A DNA stretch of 64,000 nt from JBFXAM01 sp050184295. Lineage in GTDB: Bacteria > Planctomycetota > Phycisphaerae > UBA1845 > Fen-1342. The notes under the pieces were generated by a model. It was not told the origin of the DNA and did no database searches. It saw nothing but the letters and a program-made list of their open reading frames with translations. Both the position numbers and the translations under genes were made by a program. The stretch lies in assembly GCA_050184295.1 (NCBI GenBank), contig JBFXAM010000009.1:1-64000 (forward strand). The letters are read 5' to 3'. Shown piece by piece: positions 34,940 to 43,619 of the stretch (its first letter is position 1; the number at the start of each line of letters is the position of its first letter).

Positions 34940-35745
34940 TCGTCGGATTCGTTCGCAACCGGCGCGGAACGTCCGCGATAGGCCGCGAAGCCGCGCTTCG
35001 ACGGGGCCCGCAGGAACGCGAGAAACTCCCGCCCCGGCGCGGTTTGGACGAGCGCCGCGATGCGCTCGGTCGCTTCCGCGGGCGGCAGCGCCGCGCGGTA
35101 GAACAAGCGGTAACACTCGCGCAGCTCGGCCCGCTCGGCGGCCGAGACGCCGGCGCGGCGCAGCCCGATCACGTTGATCGTCGTCGGTCCGTTCGGGCCG
35201 AGCAGTACGAACGGCGGTATGTCGCGGGTGACGCGGAGCTGTCCGCCGAGCATGGCCAGCTTGCCGATCCGACAGAACTGGTGAATCGCTGTGTTGCCGC
35301 TCAAGAACGCGCCGTCGCCGACCTCGACATGGCCGGCGAGCAGCGCGCCGTTGGCCAGTTTCACGTCGTCGCCTACGCGGCAGTTGTGTGCGATGTGCGA
35401 ATTCGCCATCAGGAAGCAGCGCCGTCCGACGACCGTGGTGCTGCCCGGCGTGGTGCCGCGGTGGATCGTCACCCCTTCGCGGATGAGGCAGTCGTCGCCG
35501 ATCTGCACATACGTCGGCGCGCCTTCGAATTTGAGATCCTGCGGCGGCCCGCCGAGCACGGCGTTGGGATGAACCTGGCAGCGCGCGCCGAGCGAGGTGT
35601 TCACGTCGATGAACGTGTGGGCGTGCAGGACGCACTCGGCGCCAATCGCCGCGTTCGCCTGAACGATCGCATAGGGGCCGACCGTGGCGCTCGGGTCGAT
35701 TTGCGCGGACGGATCAACGATCGCGGTCGGGTGAATGCGGGTCAT
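34936..35745 (-). CDS. lpxA: Acyl-ACP:UDP-N-acetylglucosamine O-acyltransferase
   Basis: 269 residues, the usual LpxA length. It begins at the ATG at 35745 with MTRIHPTAIVDPSAQI and is a left-handed beta-helix of repeated (I/V)GxxxxI hexapeptides, followed by an alpha-helical end. The catalytic His is in NSHIAHNC (His120, matching His125 of the E. coli enzyme). It catalyses the first acyl transfer in lipid A synthesis, on UDP-GlcNAc. It sits between pdxJ and glycerate kinase, away from the usual lpxD/fabZ/lpxB neighbours. Its presence indicates an outer membrane with lipid A-type lipid. The C-terminal end has a short basic stretch not needed for catalysis. Confidence 0.95.
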   Translation of the reverse strand: MTRIHPTAIVDPSAQIDPSATVGPYAIVQANAAIGAECVLHAHTFIDVNTSLGARCQVHPNAVLGGPPQDLKFEGAPTYVQIGDDCLIREGVTIHRGTTPGSTTVVGRRCFLMANSHIAHNCRVGDDVKLANGALLAGHVEVGDGAFLSGNTAIHQFCRIGKLAMLGGQLRVTRDIPPFVLLGPNGPTTINVIGLRRAGVSAAERAELRECYRLFYRAALPPAEATERIAALVQTAPGREFLAFLRAPSKRGFAAYRGRSAPVANESDE

Positions 35746-35912
35746 GCCGGTTGCCGCTCGCCGGTGCTCTGCAACGCCGCGTTGCTGCGCCGCGCGTCGG
35801 TGTCGGCGTCTGCGGCGGCGGATCGGCGCGGGGCTGCGCGCGGTGGGTCGGGACAGGCGGCTCGGGCGGCGTGCTCTGCACTGTGCATGCTGCAACTCCG
35901 TTTCGTCACGGA

Positions 35913-36638
35913 TTACTTCGCGCTGCGCAACAGGAGCGCTTTCATCTCCGCGACCGCCGCCCGCAGACCTGTGAACACCGCCCGCGAGACGATGCTGTGG
36001 CCGATGTTGAATTCGCAGAACCCGCGGATCGCCGCCACCGGCTCGACGTTACGATAAGTGAGCCCGTGCCCGGCGTGCACCACGAGCCCGTGCTCCTCGC
36101 CGATCGAGACGCCGCGCGCCAGTAGCTCCAGCGCGTCGCGCTGCCGGGCGGCCGATTTCGCGTGCGCGTAGCCGCCGGTCCACAGCTCGACGGCGTCGAA
36201 CCCGCAGGCCGCGCTTGCGGCGATCTGGTCCGGCTGCGGCTCGATGAAGGCGCTGGCCTCGATGCCGGCGTTTTTCAGCTTTTTCACGACGGGTGCGATT
36301 TTCGCGCGCAGGCGGACGACATCGAGCCCGCCTTCGGTCGTGAGTTCCTCGCGGCGCTCGGGCACGAGCGTGCACTGGTCCGGCTTCAGCTTCAACCCGA
36401 TCCGCACAATCTCGGGTCGGATCGACATCTCCATGTTGAGGCGCGTTGCGACCGTGCGCTTCAGCACTTCCGCGTCGCGGTCGTTCACGTGTCGGCGGTC
36501 TTCGCGCAGGTGAAACGTGATGTTGTCCGCACCGCCCAGCTCCGCTTCCACCGCCGCCCAGACGGGGTCGGGCTCGTCGGTGCGACGGGCCTGACGGATG
36601 GTGGCGACATGGTCGATGTTGACGCCGAGCTTGATCAT
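35913..36638 (-). CDS. pdxJ: Pyridoxine 5'-phosphate synthase
   Basis: 241 residues. It condenses 3-amino-2-oxopropyl phosphate with deoxyxylulose 5-phosphate to pyridoxine phosphate, the last ring-forming step of the DXP-dependent vitamin B6 pathway. Diagnostic pieces are the start KLGVNIDHVATIRQAR, EAELGGADNITFHLREDRRH, NMEMS, TLVPERREELTTEGGLD and VHAGHGLTYRNVEP. GAGGAG lies four bases before the ATG. It heads a minus-strand group with lpxA and glycerate kinase (167-base gap). PdxA and other B6 genes are not in the window. Confidence 0.95.
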   Translation of the reverse strand: MIKLGVNIDHVATIRQARRTDEPDPVWAAVEAELGGADNITFHLREDRRHVNDRDAEVLKRTVATRLNMEMSIRPEIVRIGLKLKPDQCTLVPERREELTTEGGLDVVRLRAKIAPVVKKLKNAGIEASAFIEPQPDQIAASAACGFDAVELWTGGYAHAKSAARQRDALELLARGVSIGEEHGLVVHAGHGLTYRNVEPVAAIRGFCEFNIGHSIVSRAVFTGLRAAVAEMKALLLRSAK

Positions 36639-36988
36639 GCAACTCCTCGCGCGGGGTCCGGGCGCCGCGTACGCCGAGTATGCTAACGCGGCGGCGCGGA
36701 AAGCGTGGTGTGGAGTAGTACGGGCGCGGGTCGCGCGGGTTCGCAGGCGCGTGCATCGTCCGCTGTGACGGGATCCGGGGTGCCGCGCGCCGGCGGGCGG
36801 TTCAGCACTGGGCGCGGCACCGTCCCTTGGGGGCGCGCCCCTCGGCGATGCGCGACGCGCGGAAGCGGTGCGTGTGCCAGCGCGGAAGCGACCGACGCGC
36901 TGCGCACGTATCTGCCGGGGGGCGAACGCACTACACTTTGGAGCCCCGGGGTCGGCGTCTCGACCCGAACGGACAGGAGACCGATGAC
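36639..36988. other. Intergenic stretch between divergent genes
   Basis: Separates pdxJ (minus) from a plus-strand membrane protein gene. It should hold both promoters. Candidate -10s are TACACT near 36930 on the plus strand and TAGCAT near 36680 on the minus strand, each without a good -35. No repeat or small gene was seen. Confidence 0.35.
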
Positions 36989-37471
36989 ATGGACATCGCG
37001 GCGTACCTGATTCACGTCGTGCACATCTTCGCCGCCGTTCTCGCGGGCGGGGCGATTTTTCATTCGTTACTGGCGGTGAGGCCGGCGCTGGCGGGCGTCG
37101 ACGAGACGCAGCGGGCGGGCATTTCGCGCGAGCTCGCCCGGCGGTGGTTCATCATCGTGCAGGTGCTGATCGCACTGTTGCTGGTGACTGGGCTGCTGAA
37201 CTTCGTGCTGATTAAAGCCCCGCTTTACCGCGGCCATCCGCACGCCGGCGTGTATCACACCCTGTTCGGCGTGAAGTTCGTGCTGGCGCTGGGCGTGTTT
37301 CACGTGGCGACGGTGCTGGCGCTGCCGGGCGCGAAGGGTGACCGCTACCGGGCGAAAGCGGGCTTCTGGTTGCCCTATGCGGCGGTGCTGGTGACGCTGG
37401 TGATCATCGTCGCGAGCGTGCTGTACAGCTTCACGCGCTTCTGGGGCGAGCCGGCGGCGACGGCGCCGTGA
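36989..37471 (+). CDS. Four-helix membrane protein, unknown function
   Basis: 160 residues; AGGAG lies about nine bases before the ATG. Four long hydrophobic helices are present (YLIHVVHIFAAVLAGGAIF, WFIIVQVLIALLLVTGLLNF, TLFGVKFVLALGVFHVATVL, WLPYAAVLVTLVIIVASVLY), with conserved His in the first and third (IHVVHIF, GVFHVA) that could bind haem or metal. The layout resembles CopD/DUF2269-type membrane proteins, but I cannot confirm the family. It stands alone between pdxJ (divergent) and the HAF-repeat gene. Confidence 0.65.
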   Translation: MDIAAYLIHVVHIFAAVLAGGAIFHSLLAVRPALAGVDETQRAGISRELARRWFIIVQVLIALLLVTGLLNFVLIKAPLYRGHPHAGVYHTLFGVKFVLALGVFHVATVLALPGAKGDRYRAKAGFWLPYAAVLVTLVIIVASVLYSFTRFWGEPAATAP

Positions 37472-37748
37472 CGGGATAGGCGGCAGTGGCGCCGAACGAC
37501 TGCGCGACGAGCGATTTCCGACCGTCGCTGGGTCGTTGGTGTGTCGAGCGGGGCCTTGCGAGGCTGCCGCGACTGAACCGTCGCAGGCGACGATCGTACG
37601 TTGATCGGCGGCACGCGTCCGGACGGCACGGCGAAAGGCCGCCGCGCGCTACGCACGTCCACTGATCCAATCGTCGCGGCGCGTGGCGCGGCGAAGCGGC
37701 GGCCCACCGGTGGGGGGACGCAGCGGGGTGAACTTGGGAGGCAACGCG

Positions 37749-39077
37749 ATGCACTCTTCGCGCTTATTTCGGCGCCGCGTCGGCGGGCCGCAAACCGGCG
37801 TAGGCGCATTGTCAGGAGCCGAGCGGGGCGTGCGATGCAGCGCCCAGCGGCGGACGGAGATTCGGGTGGCGTTGCTGCTCGCCGCCGGCGTGCTGCAGGG
37901 CGGCGCTACGGCACGCGCACAAGTCGCGCTGACCGCGCTTGGCGATCTGCCGGGCGGTGAGTTTCGAAGCGCGGCGACTGCCGTGAGCGGCAACGGGCGC
38001 GTCGTTGTTGGGCGCGGCTCGTCTATCGCGGGGCCGATCGAAGAAGCGTGGCTGCGGATCGTGGGGGCTCCACTCACCGGGTTGGGCGATTTACCGGGCG
38101 GGCCGTTCCAGAGTCGGGCGACCGGCATCAGTGCCGACGGATTGACAGTGGTGGGTCAGGGCTGGTCGGATTCGGGTCCGGAAGCGTTCCAGTGGCGCGC
38201 GGGCCAGGGGATGATCGGTCTCGGCGACTTGCCCGGCGGGCCGTTCGCGAGCGAAGCAGCGGCGGTCAGCGCCGACGGCGCGATTGTTGTCGGCTACGGG
38301 CGGGCCGCCGATGGATTCGAGGCATTTCGGTGGAGCGAGGCCGACGGAATGGTCGGCCTCGGGCGATTGCCCGGAGGTTTCGCGGAGAGCTACGGGCTAG
38401 CGGTGAGTGCGGACGGCCGCATCGTCGTCGGCGCGAGCTCATCCGCGATCGGATTACAGGCATTTCTCTGGACCGCGGTCGGTGGCATGCAAGCCCTTGG
38501 CGACCTGCCCGGCGGGCCGGTCGAAAGCGGCGCGCGCGATGTGAGTGCCGACGGCAGGATCGCGGTCGGTGGGGCGCGGTCAGCGCTCGGCCCGGAGGCG
38601 TTTCGCTGGATCGAGGGGCGCGGGATGACCGGCCTCGGGGATTTGCCAGGTGGCGAGTTCTTCAGCGTAGCGCACGCTGTCAGCGGAGACGGCCGGGTGG
38701 TCGTCGGCGCATCGGCGACTGCGCTCGGCCACGAGGCATTTCACTGGACCGACTCGGGCAGCATGGAGCGTCTGTGGGACGTGCTCGTGACGCGCGGCGT
38801 TGATCCCGCCTCCGACGGCTGGTCGATCCTGAGCGAAGCGGCATCCGTGAGTGCCGACGGCAACCTAATCGTCGGGTTCGGGCTGCGGCATGGCAACCGC
38901 GAGGCCTTTGCCGCCGCCATTCCGGAGCCGTGCACCCTGTCGCTCGCGCTGGCAGCCCTTCTCACTCTCGCCGGCCCGGCGCGGCAGGTCGTTGACGCCG
39001 CGGATCGCGTCGGGCGAGCACCCGCCGCATCGCGCGCGCCAATCGAACAGCACGCGGGCATGAACTTTCATGCATGA
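37749..39077 (+). CDS. Secreted HAF-repeat protein with PEP-CTERM-like end
   Basis: 442 residues. GGGAGG lies seven bases before the ATG. After a long basic lead and a hydrophobic signal (VALLLAAGVLQGGATARA), seven or so repeats of about 50 residues follow, each with GLGDLPGG, an AVSADGRIVVG strand and a (E/Q)AFRW strand. This is the HAF-repeat pattern of planctomycete exported proteins. The end reads IPEPCTLSLALAALLTLAGPAR: a PEP motif and a hydrophobic stretch as in PEP-CTERM sorting signals. However, ~35 more residues follow and no basic terminus ends the helix, so exosortase handling is doubtful. The stop overlaps the next gene by four bases. Confidence 0.75.
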   Translation: MHSSRLFRRRVGGPQTGVGALSGAERGVRCSAQRRTEIRVALLLAAGVLQGGATARAQVALTALGDLPGGEFRSAATAVSGNGRVVVGRGSSIAGPIEEAWLRIVGAPLTGLGDLPGGPFQSRATGISADGLTVVGQGWSDSGPEAFQWRAGQGMIGLGDLPGGPFASEAAAVSADGAIVVGYGRAADGFEAFRWSEADGMVGLGRLPGGFAESYGLAVSADGRIVVGASSSAIGLQAFLWTAVGGMQALGDLPGGPVESGARDVSADGRIAVGGARSALGPEAFRWIEGRGMTGLGDLPGGEFFSVAHAVSGDGRVVVGASATALGHEAFHWTDSGSMERLWDVLVTRGVDPASDGWSILSEAASVSADGNLIVGFGLRHGNREAFAAAIPEPCTLSLALAALLTLAGPARQVVDAADRVGRAPAASRAPIEQHAGMNFHA

Positions 39078-39733
39078 CTCCGACGGCGCACGCGATCGTG
39101 CTGTTCGTAGTTCCGGCGGCGGTCGCGTTCTGGTTGCTGGTGCTCAAGCGTCGCGTGCCGACGGCGCGTCAGTTCGGGGCCGCGTTCGGGCTGGCATCAC
39201 TCGGTACGCTCGCCGCGCCGATGTTCAACCACCAATTGTGCCTGGAGGGTGAGCCGCGCAATCAGTGGATCCTGCTCGGGCCGTGTCTGCTACTCGTGCT
39301 GGCGCTTGCTCGCTCGGCGGCGTGGCGGCGGATTCTGGGCGGATGCGTGTTTGTCGGAATGATGGGACTTTCCTGTCACTTCACCGACATCGTGCACACA
39401 CTGGGCTGGACCGGCAACCCCGTCTGGGACGGCTTGCCGGCCGTGGGGCTATCGTCGTTGCAGGGTTCGCTTTCGTTGGCCGTCCTGGAACGGGATGGTC
39501 AGGACGCTGAGATTCCCGCGGGGTGGGTGCGCGAATCGCCAGCGTGGAGTGCCCTGGACGACTACGCTCGACGCGCGCCGCGCGCACGTCGGCAGGTTCG
39601 GGCGGTGTGGCACTCGCCGCTGACGGGACTCTACCGATACCCGACGATTGCGCAGGACTACTGGTGTCCCGGCGGGCCGGCGCACGACGCGATCGAGCGC
39701 ATCGAGCGGCGCGACCGACGGCGCAGGCCGTGA
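39074..39733 (+). CDS. Small membrane protein coupled to the HAF-repeat gene
   Basis: 219 residues, starting in an ATGA overlap with the HAF-repeat gene, which supports translation. Three or four membrane helices occupy residues 6-125 (IVLFVVPAAVAFWLLVL, FGAAFGLASLGTLAAPMF, WILLGPCLLLVLALARSA, ILGGCVFVGMMGLSCHF). A soluble tail of ~95 residues follows. I do not recognise the family. The tight coupling suggests it helps export or anchor the HAF-repeat protein, which is inference. Confidence 0.6.
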   Translation: MTPTAHAIVLFVVPAAVAFWLLVLKRRVPTARQFGAAFGLASLGTLAAPMFNHQLCLEGEPRNQWILLGPCLLLVLALARSAAWRRILGGCVFVGMMGLSCHFTDIVHTLGWTGNPVWDGLPAVGLSSLQGSLSLAVLERDGQDAEIPAGWVRESPAWSALDDYARRAPRARRQVRAVWHSPLTGLYRYPTIAQDYWCPGGPAHDAIERIERRDRRRRP

Positions 39734-39791
39734 TTCACGCCCGGTGCGACTGGCGGCAGTGGGTCCGTTTCGCGAAAAAGTGAATTTGAAA

Positions 39792-39888
39792 GGGTGGTAC
39801 GGGCGTCTCGCCCGTTCGTGCGGCAGACACGGGCGAGACGCCCGTACCACCCAAACCAACATGAACGGGCGAGACGCCCGTGCCACCC
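39792..39888. repeat. REP-like cluster: 24-bp inverted repeat plus a third copy
   Basis: A perfect 24-bp inverted repeat (39792-39815 and 39829-39852, 13-base loop) is followed by a third copy at 39865-39888 differing at one base. The core is ACGGGCGAGACGCCCGT. It fills the gap between convergent genes and ends four bases from the phenylacetate-CoA ligase stop, so it may also end transcription. Confidence 0.75.
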
Positions 39889-39891
39889 GGA

Positions 39892-41286
39892 TCAAACGGA
39901 CCCACGACCCGACGGGCGCTGCGTCTCGTCCGGCGGCGGCACGCCTTCGCGCCCGCGCTCGTCCACCACGCGCGACAGCTTGCCGCCTTCGCTGCGCGGC
40001 AACGTGCCTGGCGGTACCAGCGTGACATCGACGTTCAGATTGAGCAGCCCGAAGATGCGTTGCTGCACGTCGCCTTCGATCCGCCGCAGGTCTTCGACGC
40101 CCGCTTCCGCGTGGCGCGAGAAAACGTCCGCGCCGGCGCGATCGTAGAGCGGGTCGGCGGCCTCGACTTCGATCGCCAGCGCGTCGAGCCGGCCGCGCCG
40201 CTGCACGCGGATGAGATGGTGGGCCGACACATCCGCCGCTCCGAGCAACGCTTCCTCGATCTGCGACGGATAGACGTTGACGCCGCGAATGATGAGCATG
40301 TCGTCGACGCGCCCGACGATCCGCGACATGCGGGCGTGGGTCCGCCCGCAGCGGCACGGCTCGTGCGTGACCGAAGCGAGGTCGCCGGTGCGGTAGCGCA
40401 GCAGCGGCATCGCTTCCTTGGTGAGGGTGGTGAACGTCAGCTCGCCGATCGTGCCGTCGGGAAGTGGCGCGTGCGTCTCGGGGTGCAGCACCTCGACGAT
40501 GAAGTGATCCTCGAAGATGTGCGAGCCGGCCTTGGCTTCGACGCACTCGCCCGAGACGCCGGGACCGATCACCTCGCTGAGTCCGTAGATGTTGAGCGCG
40601 TCGACGCCGACGCGGCTTTCGATTTCGCGTCGCATCGGTTCGGTCCACGGCTCCGCGCCGAGCACGAAGGTGCGCAGCGCGAGCGCGCCGCGCTCGACTC
40701 CTTGCGTCGCGAGCGCGTCGGCCAGCGTGAGGGCGTATGAGGGTGTACAAGTCATCACGACCGCGCGGAAGTCGTGCAGCAAACGAATCTGCCGCGCCGT
40801 GTTCCCGCCCGAGACCGGAATGACGGTCATGCCGAGCCGCTCGGCCCCGTAGTGCATGCCGAGCCCGCCGGTGAACAGTCCGTACCCGTACGCGTTCTGG
40901 AGCATCTGTCCAGGCTGCGCCCCGGCGGCGGCAAGGCAGCGGGCGCAGAGCTGCGCCCACGTGTCGATGTCGGCCCGCGTATAGCCCGCGACCGTCGGCC
41001 GGCCGGTCGTGCCCGACGACGCGTGAACGCGGATCACTTCGCCGATCGGCACCGCGAACATCCCAAAGGGGTATTCGTCGCGCAGGTCGCCCTTGACGGT
41101 TGTCGGCAGGCGCGGCAGGTCGCTGACGTCGCGGATGGATTCGGGCGGAATGTCCGCGGCATCGAGCGCGCGGCGATAGAACGGCACACGGGCGTGGACG
41201 CGCTGCACGAGTGTCGCGAGGCGCTCGCTCTGAAGCCGATGACGGTCGGCGCGGGAAAGACATTCAAGGGACGGGTCCAAGATCAT
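39892..41286 (-). CDS. paaK: Phenylacetate-CoA ligase
   Basis: 464 residues. The family start ILDPSLECLSRADRHRLQSE appears right at the ATG at 41286, although the ribosome site is weak. It carries the adenylation motif ASSGTTGRPTVAGYT (about 89-103), the later YGLSE and RYRTGDLA motifs, and a C-terminal domain with GRVDDMLIIRGVNVYPSQIE typical of PaaK. It activates phenylacetate (or a related aryl acid) to the CoA thioester with ATP. The rest of the paa epoxidase genes are not adjacent; a thiolase of the 3-oxoadipyl-CoA type is 20 kb away. The terminal ~25 residues are polar and lie next to a REP-like repeat. Confidence 0.9.
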   Translation of the reverse strand: MILDPSLECLSRADRHRLQSERLATLVQRVHARVPFYRRALDAADIPPESIRDVSDLPRLPTTVKGDLRDEYPFGMFAVPIGEVIRVHASSGTTGRPTVAGYTRADIDTWAQLCARCLAAAGAQPGQMLQNAYGYGLFTGGLGMHYGAERLGMTVIPVSGGNTARQIRLLHDFRAVVMTCTPSYALTLADALATQGVERGALALRTFVLGAEPWTEPMRREIESRVGVDALNIYGLSEVIGPGVSGECVEAKAGSHIFEDHFIVEVLHPETHAPLPDGTIGELTFTTLTKEAMPLLRYRTGDLASVTHEPCRCGRTHARMSRIVGRVDDMLIIRGVNVYPSQIEEALLGAADVSAHHLIRVQRRGRLDALAIEVEAADPLYDRAGADVFSRHAEAGVEDLRRIEGDVQQRIFGLLNLNVDVTLVPPGTLPRSEGGKLSRVVDERGREGVPPPDETQRPSGRGSV

Positions 41287-41566
41287 GCCGGGTCCGCCGC
41301 GGGCGTCGCACGTCGCCCGGAGGCCGCCGAATGACGCCCATCCGCCCGCGGACATCGTATCGCAGGATCGGCACAACGCCGAATCGGCGGGCACGACCGC
41401 GGGCCGAATCGGGTGCATGCGGCGCGCGGCTGCCAATCGGAAGCGGGTCCGCCAGGGGCGCGGCCCGCAGGCTGGTCAGTCTCGCCGATTCGGGCGCGCC
41501 GCTCGGCGTGGCGGGGTCTGACCATCCCCGCTCGCGGCTCCCAGGCGGCGACCCGGTCGGAGGCTG

Positions 41567-42430
41567 CTACCGCGTTCCGACGGCGATGAAGTGAAACGAC
41601 TCGTCGCGGAGCTGGTTGTTGTTGATGTCGTACAGATAGATCACGACGGACGCGTTGGTCACGTCGCCGATCCGCGCAACCACGAACGGACTGGTTGAGA
41701 GCGCGCCGTACGCCGTCGCGGTCACGGTGGGCAGACTGGTGAACGCCTGGTTGAAGCTGACGTTGTAGATGCCGACCTGAATGTGGGTCATGCCCCAGCC
41801 CGTGCCGGCGAGCGCGAGGCCGCTCGACGCGACGGTGCCGCGCACGATCCGCAGGTTCTCCGTGCTGGCGGCGACGTTGTACTGGCCCGCCGAGCCGACC
41901 CGGATGTTCCCGTGCACATCCAGCTTCGCATTCGGCGTCGTCGTTCCGATGCCGACGTTGCCGTCGGCGTCCACGATGACCGCGTCCGCCGGCGAGCCGT
42001 CGGACGCCGACAGCGCCGAAGCGGTGGCGGCATAGGTCGCGACGGGGGCGGCGGTGATCCGCTGTCGCGGCGTGAGCGGGGAAAACCCGCTGGCATTGCC
42101 GCAGTCAAGCCCGGTGTCGGCGCGGACCTGGATTTCGAGGTAGCGCGGCGCGCTGGTCGAGAACTGGGCTCCGAAATCGATCGTCGTCGTGAAGAGCCCG
42201 CCTTGCACCACCACGTTGTCGCTGCACTGCGTCGTGCCGACTTGCATGCCGCCGCCCGCGGCATCGAAAAGCAGAAAGCGGAAGTCATGCAGCCCGCTCG
42301 CGGCCTGGCCACCGTTCGTCAACTGGCCCTGGTAGCTGACGGCGGTGTTCTGCGCCGCGCCGGGAGCGACCAGCGCGCCCAGCGCGACGGCGCCGAGCAG
42401 TAGTTCGGTGAACAGGTTGCGCGCACGCAT
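41567..42430 (-). CDS. Secreted fibre-like protein with H-type lectin-like end
   Basis: 287 residues; GGAG lies eight bases before the ATG at 42430 (an upstream in-frame ATG lacks one). The signal peptide ends in LGALVAPGAAQ. Residues ~30-130 match the SYQGQL-type module also found in the tandem pair at 57-60 kb: TAVSYQGQLTNGGQAASG, FLLFDAAGGG, LTPRQRITAAP. A short VDADGNVGIGTTTPNAKLDV repeat of phage-fibre type comes next. The last ~75 residues (IQVGIYNVSFNQAFTSLP, FVVARIGDVTNASVVIYLYD) resemble an H-type lectin, a sugar-binding trimer domain. Surface attachment is the likely role. TACAAT at 42507-42512 (minus) is a plausible -10. Confidence 0.75.
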   Translation of the reverse strand: MRARNLFTELLLGAVALGALVAPGAAQNTAVSYQGQLTNGGQAASGLHDFRFLLFDAAGGGMQVGTTQCSDNVVVQGGLFTTTIDFGAQFSTSAPRYLEIQVRADTGLDCGNASGFSPLTPRQRITAAPVATYAATASALSASDGSPADAVIVDADGNVGIGTTTPNAKLDVHGNIRVGSAGQYNVAASTENLRIVRGTVASSGLALAGTGWGMTHIQVGIYNVSFNQAFTSLPTVTATAYGALSTSPFVVARIGDVTNASVVIYLYDINNNQLRDESFHFIAVGTR

Positions 42431-42808
42431 GGCGTGTCTCCAATCGGATCTCAACTCGCAGATGGAGGGCGCCCCTCGACGCCCCGGCGACGAACGTATT
42501 CTGGGGATTGTAACGAATCGGGGACCGTCGGGTCGAGAATTATCCGACCGGCATCCGGTGCGGGCCTCCGCGGCACGCCGACTCGCGTGAGATTACCATG
42601 CAGCGGCGGTTCCGAACCTGTCCGGGACCGCCGGGTCGCGTAAGCTACGGCTGGTGCGGCTGGCGCGGCGCGTCGCAGTCCGCTCCGCCGAGCCGCGTTT
42701 GGCCTCCTCGCGGGCCGCAACCGACCCATCGAACGGCGGCTACGCGGTGTCGCGAGCCTGTGTGGCCGCGCGTCCGGTGCGTCCAGTCCCACTCCGGGAG
42801 CAACGCAC
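42431..42808. other. Intergenic region between divergent genes
   Basis: No gene seen. It holds a minus-strand promoter candidate for the fibre-like gene (42507-42536). No clear box for the plus-strand TPR gene could be picked. Confidence 0.35.
42507..42536 (-). promoter_or_regulatory. Promoter candidate for the lectin-ended fibre gene
   Basis: On the minus strand, TCGACC (42536-42531), an 18-base spacer, then TACAAT (42512-42507). The -10 matches five of six consensus bases and the -35 four of six. It lies 77 bases upstream of the start codon. Confidence 0.45.
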
Positions 42809-43483
42809 ATGTCAAACAGTCCGCGGGCCCTTGCAGAATCGGCAGCAAGTGTCGCGACCGCATCGATGTCGAGCGGCAAACCGCCTGAGCCGGCGGCGCT
42901 CGCGCAGGCGCGTGCCGCGCTCGCCGCCGCCCTGGCCGCGGCTCCGACCGATCTTGTCGTGCTGTTTCTCGCGTATCAGTTCCACTTCCGCATCGGCGAA
43001 TTCGACGCGGCCGAGCTGCTCGCGCAGCGGCGATTGGAGTTGGCGGCCGCTGAATCCGCGGATGCGGCCCGCGCGCTCGGCAACCTCGGGCTGATCTCGC
43101 AGATGCGCGGTGACCTGGACTGCGCCGAGCAACGGATGAGCTGCGCGGTCGACATCGATCGCCGCATCGGGGATCGAGAGGGGCTGGCGCGCGACCTCGG
43201 CAACCTCGCGCTCGTGCCGGAGGCGCGCGGCGACCTGGCGCGGGCCGAGGCGCTCACGCACGAGGCGCTCGAGATCGCTCGTTCGATTCCCGGACCGCGC
43301 GGGGAGGAGCTGGTCGCCGGAAGTATCTCGAACCTGGGCGACTTTGCGAGAGCCCGCGGACAGATCGAGATGGCACGGGAGCTTTGGGTCCAGGCCGTGA
43401 CGATCTTCGAACGGCTTGGCGTAACGAAATGGAAGGCCAGCTTTGAAAAGCGCTTCGCCGACCTGGATCGCGCGCGCTCATGA
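42809..43483 (+). CDS. TPR-repeat protein
   Basis: 224 residues; GGGAG lies eight bases before the ATG. No signal peptide, so probably cytoplasmic. Four to five helical-hairpin repeats of the tetratricopeptide type are visible (ADAARALGNLGLISQMRGDLD, GLARDLGNLALVPEARGDLA, VAGSISNLGDFARARGQIE), with the 40-residue period seen in LGN/Rapsyn-type TPRs. Such proteins are scaffolds. The N-terminal 35 residues are alanine/serine-rich and probably flexible. A lipase-like lipoprotein gene follows 136 bases downstream on the same strand. Confidence 0.75.
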   Translation: MSNSPRALAESAASVATASMSSGKPPEPAALAQARAALAAALAAAPTDLVVLFLAYQFHFRIGEFDAAELLAQRRLELAAAESADAARALGNLGLISQMRGDLDCAEQRMSCAVDIDRRIGDREGLARDLGNLALVPEARGDLARAEALTHEALEIARSIPGPRGEELVAGSISNLGDFARARGQIEMARELWVQAVTIFERLGVTKWKASFEKRFADLDRARS

Positions 43484-43619
43484 CGGCCGCTCCGCGACGG
43501 TCCGCGCGAATGACCTGCGCCCGAGCGGCTGGTACGCCGGCGCGGCGTTTCCCGGGGCCGGGCGGTCGAGCGCGGACGGCAGCGGCAGCCCGCGGCGCGG
43601 ACTCAAAGGTCCCGCTCGC

